A stretch of DNA of 64,000 nt from Tremella fuciformis (lineage: Eukaryota > Basidiomycota > Tremellomycetes > Tremellales > Tremellaceae), in NCBI GenBank assembly GCA_032768795.1, contig CP136490.1:992001-1056000 (forward strand). The letters run 5' to 3'. The position numbers and the translations under genes were made by a program. Within the stretch, counting starts at the first letter, position 1. Each line of letters begins with the position of its first letter. Below are positions 37,101-48,443 of this stretch, one piece after another. The notes below the pieces were generated by a model. It was not told the origin of the DNA. It ran no database searches and saw only the letters and a list, made by a program, of their open reading frames with translations.

Positions 37101-37827
37101 CGTAAATTGGGAATACAGAGGAGCCTGCGCACTTGGTTGGTGCAGCACTTCTGGGCCGACCTGGACCGAGCCGTCTGCATAGACGAAGACATCAAGCCGT
37201 GTCGGTGGAGCAAGTAGATGAAGACGACATACAACGCTATGCCTCGCCGCTGCCGCAAACGAGACCAGCCCAGCGCGCGCAGCCGGGTGCCTGCTCTACC
37301 GTTCATTCGATCGCCTTTGCCCCTTGCCCCTCGGCCGAAGCTTGTTTAGACAGCCTGATCGAGCCGCTCGCTCCACGCCGAGAGTCGTCGGTCTTGGCTC
37401 GACATTCCAACCCAGCGACGGTATCGTTAGGCGACTCGGTGAATTTCAGAGCGGATCGCGTTATTGAAATGTCGCAGCAACTTCGGCCAGGGTGGAGCAG
37501 GTTTTTGCGGTTCCGTGGCGTTGGATCGCTCTTACGAAAAGAATCTCTCCTAACGAACCCTGCAAAGGTCGTCGACATGGCTTGCAGCTGCCAGCATCTT
37601 TGACCGGTTACTAGAATGGCATCGATCTACAATCCCAATGTGAGGGCAGAGGTCCTAGATTCCGGCGGCTGGATCGAGAGTACGTACTACCATCTGGGGT
37701 CCTATCCCTGGCGGAGCCCAGTCCTGCCGGTGATCTCTCGTACAACTTGCTCGCCGACATGTGACGGGTCATAGAATGCAGGAATGCAGGCACGCCGAGC
37801 CTGACCCCTCTGCAAGATTTTGGCGGA
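34126..37827. other. 3.7-kb gene-poor region
   Basis: The longest stretch without a supported gene. Near the left edge are G-rich runs (34390-34440) and another at 34795-34825. A short CA microsatellite lies at 35049-35064, and an imperfect tandem of AGAGGGCAG-type units at 37046-37093. Open frames of 60-240 codons occur on both strands, but none has a recognisable domain or consistent splice sites. The best residual candidate is a plus-strand frame about 35668-35944. The left part probably contains the leader and promoter of the Zn2Cys6 gene, the right part the 3' side of the phosphatase gene. Confidence 0.5.
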
Positions 37828-39300
37828 TCATCCAGACCATATGCCGCTCCACCATGCACCCCACACCATGGCGATGAAGGCGCTCACGCCCATACCGGCT
37901 TGCACGTTGCCGAAGCCCAGCAATACCATGACGGTCCAAGGCCAGCCTACAGCTCTGTCCAGGAGCGTGCCTAACACCTTGTAAGCGAGGACAATTTCGA
38001 AAGCATCGGCGGCTGGACGGGGCGGATGAGGTGGCGGGGCTGGACGCAGCTCTGGCGCGAGATGGGGTGATGCCGCCGAATGCGATGCTGGAGGTAAGAC
38101 CAATATCGCGTGGACGGGCTTGTGATCAGAGAGAACGGTGTGTGGGGTCGCGTTGAAGTGAGCGATCTGGGTCGTGGACGCCGGTGCCGGTCCAGGGATG
38201 GGGTCGATAGTCGCTTGAGGCGAGTGCAATGCTGCCGGGTCGGTCCATGATCCGAATAGAATTCGATCTGTGTAGCCAGGTATGCGTTTTCTGACTGATC
38301 AGCTTCCAGTCGCTGCGCCCCTGCCAAAACGCACTTGCTGTACCCCTCAACCTGACCAACAATCCGTTTGTAAGTCGGGGCGAATCGGCTCAGATCTCCC
38401 TCCCTCAGTCCGCCGAAAACTCGACCTTCCCGTTGCTCCTTCCTGAGGGAGTCCAGGTCCACCATCTCCATCCTCTCCTTCTCAATCGTCAAGACATCTT
38501 CGTCCTCCTTCGGCTCCCGCGGATACCCCGACGACGGCACGGAGACGAGACGATAGTTGAGATCGCCCATCACGAATAGATGTGAGGTCTCGTGCGCCTG
38601 CTTCGGCTCCTGCAAAGGATCTGTCGCACGAAAGACCATGGATGAGAGGATGTTGGCGTACTGCTGATTCCGTCGTTTCAAATTATGATCGTGCGCCTCG
38701 AGATGGGCATTCACAAATCTAGTCGTCAGCTTCTCTCACTGAACCATGCAGCAAAACTTACGTGAGAGTTTCCCAGGCGCCAGTCGGCCCCCGCTGGACC
38801 GGCAGCCGTACACCGACAGCACCCTTGTTGCCCATCCCACACCACCACAACCCCAGAGAAGACGTCAATGCCTTGCCGAGCTTGCCTGTCATGGTGCTCT
38901 GCCGAGCGAACACCCACATAGCCACGCCGACATGGCTCACGCGCTGCACGAGATAGTAGCGCTCGTCGTCTTTTGCTTCCGACAGCGACTTGGCGTGGGC
39001 ACTCAGCAATGACTGAATGCGTTCCGTCAATGCGAGGAGCACGGGCCCCGATAAACCGGCGACTGGCCGTCATTAGCAGCCATAGAATATCGAAAGTCTG
39101 AGTAACGAACGAGCGAGATGCAGTGGGAGAAGCTCTTGCACTCCGATGACATAGAGATCCGGGATGACCTTCGCTGCGTCCGGGTCGTTCGCTGTAGAGT
39201 GGAGGACGGGAAGGAGCCAGGAGGTGAGATCCTGCGACTGCGCCTTGGAACCCTGTAGACCGGTGTTCCACGTCGTAAGGAAGACCGTGAGCTCCGACAT
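37828..39300 (-). CDS. Inositol polyphosphate 5-phosphatase, tail-anchored (Inp54-like)
   Basis: Removes the 5-phosphate from phosphoinositides such as PI(4,5)P2. The catalytic domain has the family blocks in order: LTTWNTGLQG; DLYVIGVQELLPLHL; GLWWCGMGNKGAVGVRLPVQ; FVNAHLEAHDHNLKRRN; HLFVMGDLNYRL; RFAPTYKRI; PGYTDRILF; and SDHKPVHAI. The C-terminus ends in a Pro-rich linker and hydrophobic stretches (GWPWTVMVLLGFGNVQAGM, VSAFIAMVWGAWWSGIW), so it should be anchored in the ER by its tail like yeast Inp54. About four introns. It diverges from the gamma-adaptin gene over 227 bp. Confidence 0.9.
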
Positions 39301-39527
39301 GGCGCGGCGGAGAGGCTGTGGGAGAGCAGATGTATTGGCAGTAAGACAAAGTCGTACGAAATGAACGATGACGCGGGGTGATCTGTTACCGGCGGTGGTG
39401 AGCAAGTGCCACGCGCGCCCACGCCGCCAGGGCGTGACCCAAGCTCGTCTCCCGACCCTCCATTGCCCTTCTACTTCTCGCTCACATTCCGTACTTATCT
39501 CTTCTCTGCTGCTAGCAGCTCGGCATC

Positions 39528-42500
39528 ATGGCGAGCGTCCTGAGTCAGATGGCCTCTGGCGGGCATTACAACCTCAAGGGTCAGTTATTCAGCTAGCTGT
39601 CGGCAGGTGGATGAGTTGACTCTGTAGCGCTCATCAAGGCCATCCGTTCATGCAAAGTAAGCCACGCCGCGATTGTCTCGGTACTGACATCGCAGACTCT
39701 GGCAGACGAACGCTCGGTAATACAGAAGGAGTCGGCCGCTATCAGAGTGCGCCCCTGCTGGCTGGAGAAACAAACGAGCTGAGAACAGACATCATTCAAG
39801 GAGGAGGATTCCTTTGCGCGGCATAACAACATCGCCAAGCTTCTCTACATCCACATGCTTGGCTACCCGGCACACTTTGGCCAGATAGAATGTCTCAAGC
39901 TGGTCGCGAGCCCGCGATTCGCTGACAAACGACTGGGATACTTGGGCATTATGTTGCTGTTGGACGAGAATCAGGAGGTGTTGACCTTGGTGACGAACTC
40001 GTTGAAGAAGTGAGTCGGATATCTCCTGCTGCCCTCATGCACCTGCGGCTGACTCCTAGTGACATGAATCACTCCAATATGTACGCAGTCGGCCTGGCGC
40101 TTTGCACCTTTGCGAACATCTCTTCCGAGGAGATGTCGCGAGACCTGTGTAACGAGATTGAGAAGTTGCTCGGCAGCAGCAACACATATATACGGAAGAA
40201 GGTTCGGCTCATGCCATCCATACAGTAAGTGTGCTTACCTCCAGGCCGCCCTCTGCGCCCTTCGCATCATTCGACGAGTTCCGGATTTGATGGATCACTT
40301 CGTATCGAAAGCCAAATCATTGCTGCAGGACAGGAATCACGGAGTGCTGCTGGCTGGCATCACGCTTGTGACAGAGATGTGTGCGTTGGATGATAGCGTG
40401 TGCGGAGAGTTCAGAAAGGTGTGTCGTCATCGCGACGCGAGAAATCGCTCTGACACGAAGGCAACCGAACTCCTCGTCAAGCACCTGAAGTCCTTGGCTT
40501 CGACCGGGTACAGTCCCGAGCACGATGTTGGCGGCATTACGGATCCTTTCCTGCAAGTCAAGATTCTTCGGCTGCTTCGATTGCTTGGACGAGGAGATGT
40601 ACAGGCCAGCGAGACTATGAACGACATCTTGGCGCAAGTGGCCACAAATACCGACTCATCGAAGAATGTCGGAAACTCCATTCTGTATGAAACAGTCTTG
40701 ACAGTTCTGGAGATCGAGGCAGATAGCGGACTGCGAGTGATGGCTATCAACATCCTTGGGAAGTTCTTGACCAACCGGGACAACAACATCAGGTGAGTAT
40801 TTGATCACTAGCAGAGACTCGCTAACATATCAGATATGTCGCGTTACACACTCTCAACAAAGTGGTTTCGATGGACACGAATGCTGTCCAACGGCATCGG
40901 AATACTATTCTTGACTGTCTCCGTGATGGAGATATCTCCATCCGTCGCCGTGCTCTCGAGTTGTCGTATGCCTTGACCAACGAGTCGAATATCAAGGTCA
41001 TGACTCGCGAATTGCTCTCGTTCCTCGAGGTCGCCGACAACGAATTCAAGCTTGGCATGACGACTCAGATATGCCTGGCCGCCGAGAGATATGCGCCGAA
41101 CAAAAGATGGCAGATTGACACGGTCTTGCGGGTTCTCAAGCTGGTGAGGCTCTATGATGTCACCTGAAGGTCTATTGACATCTAGGCTGGAAACTATGTT
41201 CGAGAGGAGATCCTGTCTAGCTTTGTCCGGTTGGTTTGCCACACGCCAGAACTGCAGTTCTATACTGTTCAGCGACTATACCAAGCACTATCGAGTGATC
41301 TTTCGCAAGAATCGCTCACCCTTGCGGCGGTGTGGAACATTGGCGAGTTCGCCGATGTCTTACTGCAAGGCGGGACATTTGACGATGGGGAGGAGGTCAA
41401 ACAGGTATGCCCTGTTTCGACCGGGTGTACAAAACTGATCACGCAGGTCACTGACTCTGACCTCGTGGACATCTTCGAGCTCGTCCTCAACTCTCCTTAT
41501 GCAAACACTCTCATTCGCCAGTTCATCCTGACGGCTGCCTCGAAAGTCTCAGCACGATTGTCAGAACTCAACACCCCCACTCAGTCAACGCAGCAGGATC
41601 GGATAGCGGTCCTTCTCGCCAACTTCTCGTCAAACCTTGAGCTCGAAATTCAGCAAAGAGCAGTGGAGTTTGGAAGCCTCTTTGGGATGAACGATATCAA
41701 AGCGGGTGTCCTGGAGCGCATGCCTCCCCCTGAGATCAGAGCCACTATCATGGGGACCGGTCAGCCGTCATCTCTCTCACTTCTGGGCGCGAGCTGACGC
41801 ATTAGTGAGCGAGCGCAAACCAGTCGGCTCCACTCGGACAGATAAAGACTCTATCGCGGACCTGATCGGAGACGACAGTGCGCCAACTTCAGCAGGTTTG
41901 GCTGTGGCGACGAGTGGCCCTTCTACCCAAGACTTACTGGCCGACATCTTTGGTTCCTCTCTCTCTGACGCCGCGACACCTGCTACGACTGCCACATCCC
42001 CGCCTGCGCCGACTAAGTCAGCTGCCGCAGACATTATGTCTCTCTTCGACGCGACACCAACCTCTTCCGCTTCTCCAGCACCACAACCCTCGAATGGTGC
42101 CTCCAACTCACTCTTCGACCTGGTCACTCCATCATCCTCATCCTCTTCGCCGCCTACTTCAACTCCCGCGCCTGCGCCTATAGCCACCACGCCAACGGCA
42201 GCACCAAAATCCCAACTCCCGTCGTACACCGCATACGAGAAGAACGGCCTAAAGATTACCTTGACACCCCGTGCGAACCCAGCTCAAGCTGGTATGATAC
42301 AGATTCTGGCGCGTTTCACAGCGCAGGAAGCGGTGCAAGGGGTCAACTTCCAGGTCGCCGTGCCAAAGGTGCGTCTTACATGCCGTACAAGAACATCACT
42401 TACGTCCCCAGACGCAGCAGCTACAGATGCAGGCTATGAGCAACAACGACGTCGGCGCAGGAGCAACCGAGACGCAGCAGATGAGAGTGCTGGTCCCATC

Positions 42501-42664
42501 GGGAGTGAGTCTCCGGAAGACTGCCCTTGTGTAGCACGAGTCGCTGACACCTGTAGGCTCAGGTTCGCTTGAGAATGCGTATAACGTATTCAAAGGCCGG
42601 TCAAAACATCACGGATCAGCAAGATTTCAGCGGATTCCCCGCAGAACTGACCGCTGCGCGGTGA
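39528..42664 (+). CDS. APL4: AP-1 clathrin adaptor gamma subunit
   Basis: Large subunit of the AP-1 complex for clathrin traffic between the trans-Golgi and endosomes. The adaptin trunk is intact over roughly the first 590 residues: [80 protein letters not shown] and [21 protein letters not shown] Ser/Thr/Pro/Ala-rich hinge follows, with DLLADIFG and ISLFD-like clathrin box candidates (ADIMSLFDA). The C-terminal gamma-ear starts [20 protein letters not shown] and ends [12 protein letters not shown]. Around 830 residues in about ten exons. This is not AP-2 alpha: the [14 protein letters not shown] block is gamma-type. Confidence 0.95.
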
Positions 42665-42790
42665 GAAGGGGTGCTGACCCAGGAAGGCCGTCAAGGTCCT
42701 CATGTTCGGAACCGTAGATCACATCCACCATGCATGAGCATACAACCTGAACCACGGTAAGCCGGCTGACCATGACTGCACTTCGCTCCA

Positions 42791-44424
42791 TCACATGGCC
42801 CTTTTGCCCGGTCGTTCCAGCCCAAAAGAGCGCGTGCGGTCTCTGCCCAAGGCCAGTTCAAGCCAAGCAAGACCTTGTAATGCGTATCGGGCCAAGAAGA
42901 ATATAGGCACTTTGACTTTGCCCTCAAGACCAGCCAGGGTCCGACGGGGCTTGTGGGTCGAGGCCTCGACAAAGAAGGGGCTCTGTAGCGTGAGGCCAAG
43001 CCCGGTTCCTTCGCCGCCTGGTGAAGGGGGCAAAGACGACATGGGTGAAGGAGTGGAGGGAAACCCAAGAGACTGTTTGCGCGGCACCGGCGGCCGAGAT
43101 TGCAGCGCCTGGATGACGAACTGTATATGAGCTCTTATTGTAGTGAGTGCAGGATGGGCGTACGAAAGGGTAGACGAGGGCGAAGATGGCGAGGTTGACG
43201 AGGGGCGAGCCGAGCGAGGTGATGCTGGTCGCTATGAGTCCAAAGCCCGCCATGTAGCCTATGCGATCTTGCATGAAGGTGATTCGGTGATCAAGGCCCC
43301 ACCCGCGCGTGAGGAAAGTGGATCTGACTGGTCAGTCCGCCCAGATGAGGTCAAGGAGAAGGGCGCACTCGAAGAAATGGTACGAGTCGATGATGCACAT
43401 GTATATAAAGGCAGACGGACGACCCAGGAACGGCACGAGTGCAATGAGCCGCGTGACAAGGACAAAGTCGCTTGTGAGGGTCATCCGTGTCAGCCCGTGC
43501 CAGATCCAAGCCGAGGGATTGGCAACGAGCGAGTGCGAGGAGGGGAGAGATGAGGTGCCATGGCCGGGGGATGAAGGCGTTGGGGATGGCTGATGTCGAT
43601 ATGCAGGATGTAGCAGGGTATGTGCGCGGCGCGATATGTCTGGAGACCATGATGACTGCTAGTCAGCCGTCTGTCTCAGCAGCGAGTGAGATGCTGGTGT
43701 GAACTCAGGAAGCTGGAGTGTACTCACATTGATCCAAAAGCAAACGACGAAAACGGGCCATGAGAGCAATAGGTTGTACCACATGCTTATCTCGCGTGTG
43801 CGGTCCTTGATAGTCGGCGAGATCGGCGTACTACTACCCCTGGAGAACAGGGGGGACAGCACAGCAGGCCCAAGCGATAGCAAGAGTAGCGACAAGAGGT
43901 TGATGACTCTGGCTGATCAGTGATGTCCATCATGAGAGGCGCGAAGATTCACGTCGACTTGATCACCAGAGTACGCAGCTCGTGATCGCTCTGCATCAGC
44001 TACAGGACCCATGAAGACAGCTCACCCACCTCCAAACGAGATTGAAGCTCCTCTCCAGTCTGGCCGCATCGCTCACACCTTTCCTGAAGCCCTCTATTTC
44101 CGTCCGCAGTGATGCGATAAATCCTCCTCCGCCAATGCTGGGGTCATTCAGGCCGTCGCTTAGATCGAATGTCCCAGATGGACCCGACGGCGCATATAGC
44201 ATGGGAGAGACAGATGGATTCGCATATGGTGTCATGTTCGGCGAAGGCAGTGGGTATCGAGCTTTAGGACCCGACTGCGGGGTGGAATACAGGCCCGAGG
44301 ATTGTCGGCGAAGCGGGGTGTAGGCCTTGTTGGTGGTGCTCGGCCCGGCCAGCGGAGTCGAGCGAGGGGACGTCGAGCCGGGAGCCGGCGCCGTCGTGGA
44401 CGAAGTAGGTCGCCGATGCAGCAT
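42791..44424 (-). CDS. EI24-like multi-pass membrane protein
   Basis: The N-terminal part is polar and Ser/Pro-rich, followed by a short helical stretch (SLRTEIEGFRKGVSDAARLE). Several hydrophobic segments come next: SLLLLSLGPAVLSPLF; WYNLLLSWPVFVVCFWIN; TRLIALVPFLGRPSAFIYMC then IIDSYHFFE; and YMAGFGLIATSITSLGSPLV with NLAIFALVYPFFVI. The order (aromatic membrane segment, IDSYHFFE, then GFG followed by a short SxLV helix and a YPF end) resembles the EI24 family of ER membrane proteins, which are linked to autophagy. The tail after the last helix is polar and basic. Six or more exons; some inner junctions are unresolved. The family call is moderate. Confidence 0.6.
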
Positions 44425-44743
44425 TCTCGTCGAGCCCTAAGTAGTCGACACAAGCTACCGTACGCGTCGATGGGAAAGTGGGATGTCATCAGACTCTCTT
44501 CCACGTGACGGATTGATGTTCACAGTTACGTAACGCAGATCTCTCCGCTAACCCGTTCCGGCACCTCCTTTGGTCCTTTCTGGCGGTGATCGCCGTGCCG
44601 TCAAAGGGCGGAACCGGGAAGGCGGAGAGGGAAAATGGGCGATTCAGGGTCCATTCAGCCGTGCACACAGTCCAGTCACGCGGGCTAACCGCGTCAAAGT
44701 ATATATAAAGCTTGTTGCCGTCTGGCCCGGCGCCCCCCTCTTT
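44425..44743. other. Promoter-side flank before Helitron copy B
   Basis: About 0.3 kb between the EI24-like start (-) and the Helitron 5' end. A TATA-like ATATATAAAG occurs at 44701-44710. No gene is seen. Confidence 0.4.
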
Positions 44744-45426
44744 TCAGCGTAGCTCTTACGGGGCGAATTTCTGCGGGTGTCCCTGGAACGAAAACGGTAA
44801 ATGGGGGAATTAAATAAGAAAATTCCGGCCATTCTGATTTCATCAGCACAATCCTAATATGCATTGTGTCCTTGCCAAATTGCCTTTCATCAGAGAATAA
44901 AGATCTATGCATGAGGCTGATGCATGGAATGATCTCTGTAGCAGAACCAATCGCCTACATAGCTACTGCCATACCCTGCCCTATCATTGCACCAAAATGG
45001 TTACAATAGCGCAAGTCTGACAAGACTGCAATAGGCTTGCCAGGTGGCAGCTGTGACATAGCCCCTGTGACCAGCTTGGCATGCCTATGATCATCTGATC
45101 AGCCTAGCATGCCCAACAAGCACTTGCGCATCTCTTGATGAAGTGCTTTAGCTTGCAACTAATCAATGTTCTACAGTACATCCGGCTTTGCCGGATGCTT
45201 GACCCGTAAGGGCTGCGATGGCTGCGCCGCTAGGCGCAAGGGGGGGTCTTGGGGGGGTGTCCCACCCCCCCATGTCTAACGGAACCAAAGAACAAGGAAT
45301 TGCATTAGGTTTTCCAAATTGCCTGAGAACCAATAACTTGAATACCTGATTAGAAATTCAGAGCTAAAAAAGAATTGAAATAACGAGCTACGCCCTATCG
45401 CGCACTTTCCTGCACGATCTACCTAG
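44744..45426 (+). mobile_element. Non-autonomous Helitron, copy B (683 bp)
   Basis: Same length and sequence as the element at 2129-2811, in the opposite orientation. The one difference noticed is a G/A in the segment GCACTTGCGCATCTC (45120-45134; copy A has A). It starts TCAGCGTAGCTC, ends in the hairpin plus CTAG (45423-45426), and is flanked by T on the right. Its 3' end faces the plus-strand gene at 45713, 287 bp away. It has no coding capacity. Near-identity of the two copies means recent movement or gene conversion. Confidence 0.9.
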
Positions 45427-45712
45427 TTTGATTTCTTTTTCAATCCACCTCTTTTCTCCTTCAGACCGCTCCTTTCATTTCTTCGCGTCGGCTCTTTCAT
45501 ACTCCGACCGCCTCATCGCATCGCATTCGCGGCCTCCAACCGCATCAAAGCTGGCACATCGCATCTCATAGCATCATCGTCTCCGGCCCCGTCTCCTGTT
45601 CCGCCGGCCCGCCTGCATACTGCATCTCAGCCACACCGGTTGGACCTCGTCCGATTCCGCTCCAGCTACGGACATTTGATCAGACTCGATACTGCCATTC
45701 AACACCTTCAGC

Positions 45713-46529
45713 ATGACGAATCCTGCCTACCTGCAGTGGACACAGGCTCAGGCTCACCCCTCCGGCTCCTCCTTCTCCATTAAGCGGAAGCGCGCCGAAC
45801 CTGCCCAAGAGTCGGACGATGAGGATGATCACAAGGTACGCCGGCTCTTGAGCTCAAGTGCAAGGAGCTGAAAGTCAGCACATGCGTGTTCGGTCACCTC
45901 GCCAATTGCGGAGGGTTTCGTTTCCCTGCCCGCCCGAGCTCATGACCGACCACTCGAACTCCAACTCGGACGAGGATCAGCCGATGGACATGGACCATAG
46001 CGGTGACCACGATCTGGACATGGGCATAGACATGCGTCCTCAAAATGTCGCTCAGCATCGTGCTTCGGATGCGTACGGATATTCCGAGGGCGGTAGCGGT
46101 GGCTTTGGCTTTGGACCTGGAGCGGACGAGGATGAGGAGGAGATGGGTTCCGCGCACAGCAAGAGTGAGTAAGGTCAGAATGCGGTCACGGATATTAGCT
46201 GACTTGCAGGCCCTCAGATGCTCCCCTCTCTCACCCCTCACCCGAACCCTCACCACTTCTCGCACAACCCCCCAAAGCCTTCTCCGTGGTCGGCCCAGCC
46301 CTTCTCGACCACTTTGCGCTCTCCTCCCGCTCGTGGCCTGTTGCAGCCGAGCGTGGCTGGGCCTCTCGGCGAGAATGCCACCGAGATCGACCGTGCCCGT
46401 GCGCAGCACGGTCCTGGGTGCCAGACGATTCCGAAACTCGTCCTGAGTCAGTACCCAGATCCGATCACCGGGGAAAAGACCATGTGGACAGTGTGCGAGA
46501 GCTGTGGCGCGTGCGAACCCGCTCGTTGA
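45713..46529 (+). CDS. Hypothetical acidic protein with C-terminal Cys motif
   Basis: Three exons (45713-45835, 45879-46164, 46210-46529) splice in frame to 242 residues. The N-terminus has a basic KRKRAEP patch (possible nuclear signal), followed by a long Asp/Met-rich acidic part (SDEDQPMDMDHSGDHDLDMG). A Pro/His/Ser-rich middle follows. The C-terminus is more ordered: EIDRARAQHGPGCQTIPKLV, SQYPDPITGEKTMWTVCESC, then GACEPAR, with a CESCGAC cluster that may bind metal. The family is not recognised. Helitron copy B lies just upstream in the same direction. Confidence 0.7.
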
Positions 46530-46845
46530 TTGTGGTGAATCTCCGGCAAAGAGAGTACGCCCCGCGGAACAAGTTGTAAAATTCGATCTCGACTGTCGAT
46601 CCTTGGTAGATGGCACAAAGAGCGTGGCGCTTCGGTCAAAAGACGGCTTGCTGGCCAGTCGTCAGGTCTGATCTGGATGATCAGAATAATCAGCCTCTCC
46701 GTCTCGTACATGTCTTCGGGTCTGGTTGTTGTACATATCGGTATATACTACAGACTACTCAGGTCTCTACATCAAAAGTCCATGTTCATGCAACATGCAG
46801 AAATGCTGTACATACAATGAAGGGTGTTGTCGTGAATGACTTGTA
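46530..46845. other. Convergent 3' intergenic region
   Basis: About 0.3 kb between converging stops. AT-richer than the genes on either side; presumed 3' UTRs only. Confidence 0.4.
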
Positions 46846-47625
46846 TCACATTAGATCTTGAGCTGTCTTGCGCCTAACTTTGCGCGGCACGAGCTGTGTG
46901 GGATCGTCGACGGGCGTGGTGTCGTTTGGGGAGTTGGTCTCGTTGATAGATGGCGCCGTAGATGGCGAAGCGGGGGTGAACTTCTCCGCCTCTGCCGCGA
47001 CGAATCGAAAGCGGTTCGCGTTGCTCACTCTGTCCAGTGCTGCAGCTTCTTCTGCCGAGATGTCAGGGGTGGGAGCATCGGCAGCTGAGGAAGGCGAGTC
47101 TCGGGAGGACGGGAGGTGATGCCTGATGAAACGACCTGCAGCGGCGACGTCGACTTTGCGACGGCCTGAGCGTCAGCGTCGCTACGTGCCAGAGATGTGA
47201 CGAGACATACGGTCTGGGCCTTCTTCGATCGCTTTGACCTTGGCATAGTACGTCTTGATGCGGTCCTGCCTCGTCAGACCCTGGACTTCCGTCACGCTGG
47301 CAAAGAGGACTGACCAGCTCAGTGGATACTTCGTGTGAAGCCGGGTCGAGGCCCTTCATTCGCATATACACTGGGAGTCAGTATGACCTCTGCGCTTTGA
47401 AGACGTGCGGACGCGTATGAAGAGGTTGACAGACATACCCCATATCAAGTCGTTGATAGCATACGCCAACAAGACATCCATTTTCGCCCTCTCCATCGAC
47501 CCCTGACCCAGCTTCTCCTGAAGGTCCACGTATCGCTCGGCATGGACTGGCTCGAGGGCAGCCCGTATACCTTCGATGATGTCGGGCAGTGCCGCAGCCG
47601 TGCTCGCGGCGTCGAATTCTGCCAT
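46846..47625 (-). CDS. LRP1: Lrp1/Rrp47 (C1D family) exosome cofactor
   Basis: Partner of Rrp6 in the nuclear exosome, needed for 3' trimming of 5.8S rRNA and snoRNAs. The N-terminal Sas10/C1D domain is clear: AALPDIIEGIRAALEPVHAE, then KMDVLLAYAINDLIWVYMRM with KGLDPASHEVSTEL, and IKTYYAKVKAIEEG, as in C1D (YLRLQGEDPKEHPVKKEL, then RIKKYMAKVK). The C-terminal half is polar and ends in a basic RKVRRKTAQDLM, suited to RNA binding. About four exons. It diverges from elongin C over only 168 bp. Confidence 0.88.
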
Positions 47626-47793
47626 CGTGCTGTATGCTTTCTACGATGTGCAGCTCGACAGCATATCAATCTTTTGTCCAGTAGCTCTGATTCGGATCCG
47701 TCACGTGATCGGGCCATTGATGGGAATCTGGAGATGCTCAGTTGACGCGACGATACTATACTGGTTGCTCTAGAAGGCAGTCAACGAGGCAAG

Positions 47794-48291
47794 ATGGCTC
47801 CGACACCAGCCAAGTCGGCGGCGCAAGAAGATTACGTCTTGCTCGAGAGCAATGATGGGTACTCGTTCATCGTGTCAAAAACAGTGGCCGAAGGCAGCGG
47901 CGTTCTGAAATCCATGTTGGACCCAGAAGGTGAGGCTTCCAGCAATCATGACTCGTGTGTATAAAAGAGACGCTAAATTCAGGCGCGTTCGAAGAAGCCA
48001 AGAACAAGCGTGCGAGACTGGACCTGAGGTGGGCACCATGTCCTCACAGCTCGTGCCGAGGGCGATGGCGTGAGGCTGATGACCAGAGGCATAATCCTGC
48101 TCAAGGTTGTCGAGTACCTCGTGTACAAGCACCAGTACGCCGAGACGAATGCCGAAGATATCCTGGAGGACTTTAGCGACCGTATAGATCCGTATATCGC
48201 CCTCGAATTGTATGTCCACTTTCTCAAGCATGATGAGCAGGAACGGCGCACTTACAGTAGATTGACGGCTGCCGACTATCTCGACACTTAG
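47794..48291 (+). CDS. ELC1: Elongin C (Skp1/BTB fold)
   Basis: Adaptor of elongin/cullin ubiquitin ligases and of the elongin A complex on RNA polymerase II. The N-terminus DYVLLESNDGYSFIVSKTVA matches elongin C (YVKLISSDGHEFIVKREHA), then VLKSMLDPEGAFEEAKN, LLKVVEYLVYKHQYAETNAE and the family end IALELLTAADYLDT. The last residues are split by an intron (48209-48260 region) but join exactly. The second intron near 48010 is ambiguous; a 40-nt intron with donor GTGCGA restores the frame into AEGDGVRLMTRG. Length about 130 residues is somewhat longer than animal elongin C because of the loop at about residues 60-75. Confidence 0.87.
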
Positions 48292-48443
48292 ACCAGTAGG
48301 TCTCACGCAGGAGCAGCAGCAGCAAGGAGAAAGTCTTATCGGCACGAACCGAATACCAGGAGTGTATGTATGTACATACGAATGTATCTCTATCGCATCT
48401 CTGCGGACTCGGACGCGACCCCGCTCTATCGTAGTATGGATGG

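Noticed and set aside
41777..42229. 150-codon open frame on the minus strand
   Set aside because: Exactly antisense to the low-complexity hinge of gamma-adaptin; its Gly/Val/Glu-rich content mirrors the Ser/Thr/Ala/Pro codons of the hinge.
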